Origin: Fischerella sp. CENA71
Lineage (GTDB): Bacteria; Cyanobacteriota; Cyanobacteriia; Cyanobacteriales; Nostocaceae
Length of the DNA: 37,746 bases
Assembly (NCBI GenBank): GCA_024239075.1
Contig: JANBVI010000062.1
Location: 1-37,746 of the forward strand
Direction of reading: 5' to 3'
The stretch's first letter is position 1; every line of letters starts with the position of its first letter. Position numbers and translations under genes: made by a program. The notes under the pieces are model-generated. The model saw only the letters and a program-made list of their open reading frames with translations. It made no database searches and was not told the origin of the DNA. Below, piece by piece: positions 36,252 through 37,746 of this stretch.

Positions 36252-36366
36252 TTTAATCATCCACAAAATGTTGTTGCTGTCAATAGCAGTCAGACCTGTC
36301 TTAGCAAATACATCTCAATTAGTGTGATTGTAGGCAATTTCAAAGTGTATTCAAAGGGTGATTCCA

Positions 36367-36591
36367 ATGTCTGAGAAGGTTGTAGTGACTTATTCTGAGC
36401 AATTGCATCCGTGGTGTATTATTCGTGTTCTTCCTGATAACCCACATCAGATAGTTGCACGGTTTCGCCGTCAAAACGAAGCTACTGCTTATTTACAAGT
36501 CCTGCATAACTCTGCCAAAACTGCAAAATTTTTGCTGATTTTTGAAGTGCAAGGACTGCGGAAAACACCCGATGCTCATACTTTGAGTTGA
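36367..36591 (+). CDS. Conserved hypothetical protein
   Basis: A 74-aa frame from ATG 36367 (MSEKVVVTYSEQLHPWCIIR; an earlier ATG at 36358 is in frame) has the pattern HPWCIIRVLPDNPHQIVARF, RRQNEATAYLQVLH. It resembles small hypothetical proteins of cyanobacteria with no known function. It ends just before the orphan CRISPR repeat. Confidence 0.55.
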   Translation: MSEKVVVTYSEQLHPWCIIRVLPDNPHQIVARFRRQNEATAYLQVLHNSAKTAKFLLIFEVQGLRKTPDAHTLS

Positions 36592-36623
36592 CTGACTTCA
36601 CAAGAAGTCGAATTAATGGAAAC
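36588..36623 (+). CRISPR. Orphan CRISPR-like repeat
   Basis: A single unit ends GTCGAATTAATGGAAAC, the same handle as arrays 2 and 3, and carries its own stem GACTTC/GAAGTC around ACAA. It differs from both repeat types in the stem region, so it looks like one repeat of another, lost array. No second copy lies within spacer distance. Confidence 0.6.
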
Positions 36624-36639
36624 ACTTGCACATTTATTG

Positions 36640-36713
36640 AGTTAAAAGTTAAAAAGTTAAAAGTAAAAAGAAATTAACATCTGATTGCTTTTAACTTTTT
36701 ACTTCTTTTTTTA
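36640..36713. repeat. Heptamer-type repeat forming a hairpin
   Basis: AAAAAGTTAAAAG (36650-36662) and CTTTTAACTTTTT (36688-36700) are a perfect 13-bp inverted repeat built from degenerate heptamers. Similar hairpins lie at 30930-31008, 34028-34106 and 35842-35938. Confidence 0.7.
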
Positions 36714-36823
36714 ATTAGTGCAACAGATTATATTTTACATGTTCTTTGTTTCTTTACTATAGTTCTGTAGGGAGAAAAAGCTTCTAAGTCTTGTAAAAAA
36801 GAATTTGATGCTTGGAAGCTGAT

Positions 36824-36937
36824 ATGACTACTACTACTGTGCCGAATCGTGTCAAAATCCTCAAGGAGAAATTTACGCAAAGCTTAGGATTACCTTTTCA
36901 AGAACTTTTACCAGAGTCTGTAATTGAACAAGCTTAG
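36824..36937 (+). pseudogene. N-terminal scrap of an IS4-type transposase
   Basis: A 37-codon frame (MTTTTVPNRVKILKEKFTQS and LGLPFQELLPESVIEQA) matches the N-terminus of a cyanobacterial IS4-family transposase, which normally continues for several hundred residues. It stops at TAG 36935-36937 and no continuation is visible. It is a relic. Confidence 0.6.
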
Positions 36938-37125
36938 GACTAGCCCTTTCAAGGTGTTGTGTGATGGGCAGATTTGTAGTTTGGTAAAAAGAGGTGCAAA
37001 TCTGTTGGGTGGAGAAAAAATGTTGTTATACCATTTCACTAAAAAAGTGATAAAGATAATTAAGAAAGAAATATGAGCAGAAGTACTCGTCAGAAAAATA
37101 GAAATTAAACACAGGAGTAAAACGA

Positions 37126-37341
37126 GTGACTGAAGATGACAGCAAAATTGATTCAGCTCTTAACGCAAGTAAGCATTTGGCTCGTACTAGCCTCGAACGC
37201 ATTAGACTTAACAATGCCGCAACAGCAGAAGCTATTGAAAACATTAATAGAAATCTCGACGAAATTGAACAGCGTAGACTTCGCTCTACCCAAAAACAAA
37301 ACGAATTTGTTACTGAAGAACTTGAAGTAAAGGACGAATAA
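37126..37341 (+). CDS. Small helical hypothetical protein, GTG start
   Basis: A 71-aa charged protein (MTEDDSKIDSALNASKHLAR through EELEVKDE) starts at GTG 37126, about 10 bp after a good ribosome site (CAGGAG). It should be almost wholly helical, with a likely coiled coil at residues 25-65 (AIENINRNLDEIEQRRLRST). I do not recognise a family. Confidence 0.45.
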   Translation: MTEDDSKIDSALNASKHLARTSLERIRLNNAATAEAIENINRNLDEIEQRRLRSTQKQNEFVTEELEVKDE

Positions 37342-37746
37342 ATCCAATTGAACATTGGATATCGAATCGTCGTGTTTCATAGTTTTTGAAGTCTGATAAT
37401 CTGAGCATTGTTGGCCATCCCACCCGGGGCAAAAGTAGCGAGCGTGACACGAGCCGCCATGCAACGGCTGAAACATATGTCCACAGGGAGTTCCAGAAAA
37501 ATTTTTTAACTCTTACCCTAAAAATGAGATTTTGATCAACTGGGTAAACATTAAACCCTGTACCATTTAAACCCTACTGAATTTTATAGCCTGAAACCCT
37601 TATGGCTACGTTAACAAATGCAGTACCAAATAACTTAAGCCTCAATTGGGACGGTAAAAATAACGTTTTTCGGCGATTTTTGGATCGGAGAGCAATTTTA
37701 TTTTTGTAATGCTTACGTAGCAAGGCTTTCAGACGTTACGTGGCGG
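37342..37746. other. Unassigned end of the window
   Basis: About 400 bp with no supported gene. AAACCCT recurs three times at about 37550-37600 in TAAACCCT-like contexts. A 35-codon frame from ATG 37602 (MATLTNAVPNNLSLNWDGKN...) is open but unrecognised. It could be the start of a gene broken soon after, or chance. Confidence 0.35.

Noticed and set aside
37540-37600. Three AAACCCT repeats as replication iterons
   Set aside because: Spacing is irregular and there is no replication gene nearby; three short AT-rich matches are weak evidence.

Overview
The window looks like a chromosomal or large-plasmid segment of a filamentous (Nostocales-type) cyanobacterium. It is AT-rich, carries scattered HIP1 octamers (GCGATCGC), has heptamer-type short repeats (TTTTAAC/TTTTACC) in many gaps, encodes NACHT-WD40, CHAT and TPR proteins, and is crowded with IS families common in that group. 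These signs are strong for the clade but do not fix the genus.

Bases 1-8400 are mostly mobile-element debris. A complete IS630 element (1-1088) sits inside an IS4-type transposase gene. A short MbtH remnant and an intact class A beta-lactamase lipoprotein gene follow. Next come an ISAs1 copy broken by frameshifts (3455-4642), a 2.9 kb ISKra4-type element with two passenger genes (4679-7623), and an IS4-type pseudogene. From 8461 to 12645 lies a large NACHT-WD40 STAND protein on the minus strand. Behind it are a NACHT-protein scrap, a truncated second copy of the ISKra4 element's left end, and half of an IS5 transposase.

Bases 14077-35433 form a type III-B CRISPR-Cas island. A SAVED-CHAT protein (minus strand) stands head to head with an effector operon on the plus strand: cas10/cmr2, cmr3, cmr4, cmr5 and a fused cmr6-cmr1. 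Downstream are array 1 (10 repeats of 37 nt) and array 2 (17 repeats of 35 nt), both read on the minus strand. They are followed by a TPR-CHAT protease and an HTH-DUF4384 regulator-like gene on the minus strand, then RT-cas1, array 3 (8 repeats, same repeat and leader as array 2 but inverted), a second cas1, and cas2 on the plus strand. No cas6 is present.

Proposed working of the island (inference): Cas10 has lost the N-terminal HD nuclease signature but keeps GGDD, so the output should be cyclic oligoadenylate rather than DNA cutting. SAVED-CHAT would sense that signal and act as a protease. The TPR-CHAT protein is a candidate second protease, and the NACHT-WD40 and HTH-DUF4384 proteins are possible partners or substrates. 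The adaptation half has several unusual traits: an intact RT-Cas1 paired with a Cas1 paralogue whose active site is degenerate; shared TTATATA boxes before both cas1 genes; two array units with leaders conserved to the base in geometry; and several spacers that look like transcription terminators.

Bases 35434-37746 hold small genes (a RelE-like toxin, a small HTH protein and two hypothetical proteins), an orphan CRISPR repeat, a transposase scrap and unassigned sequence.
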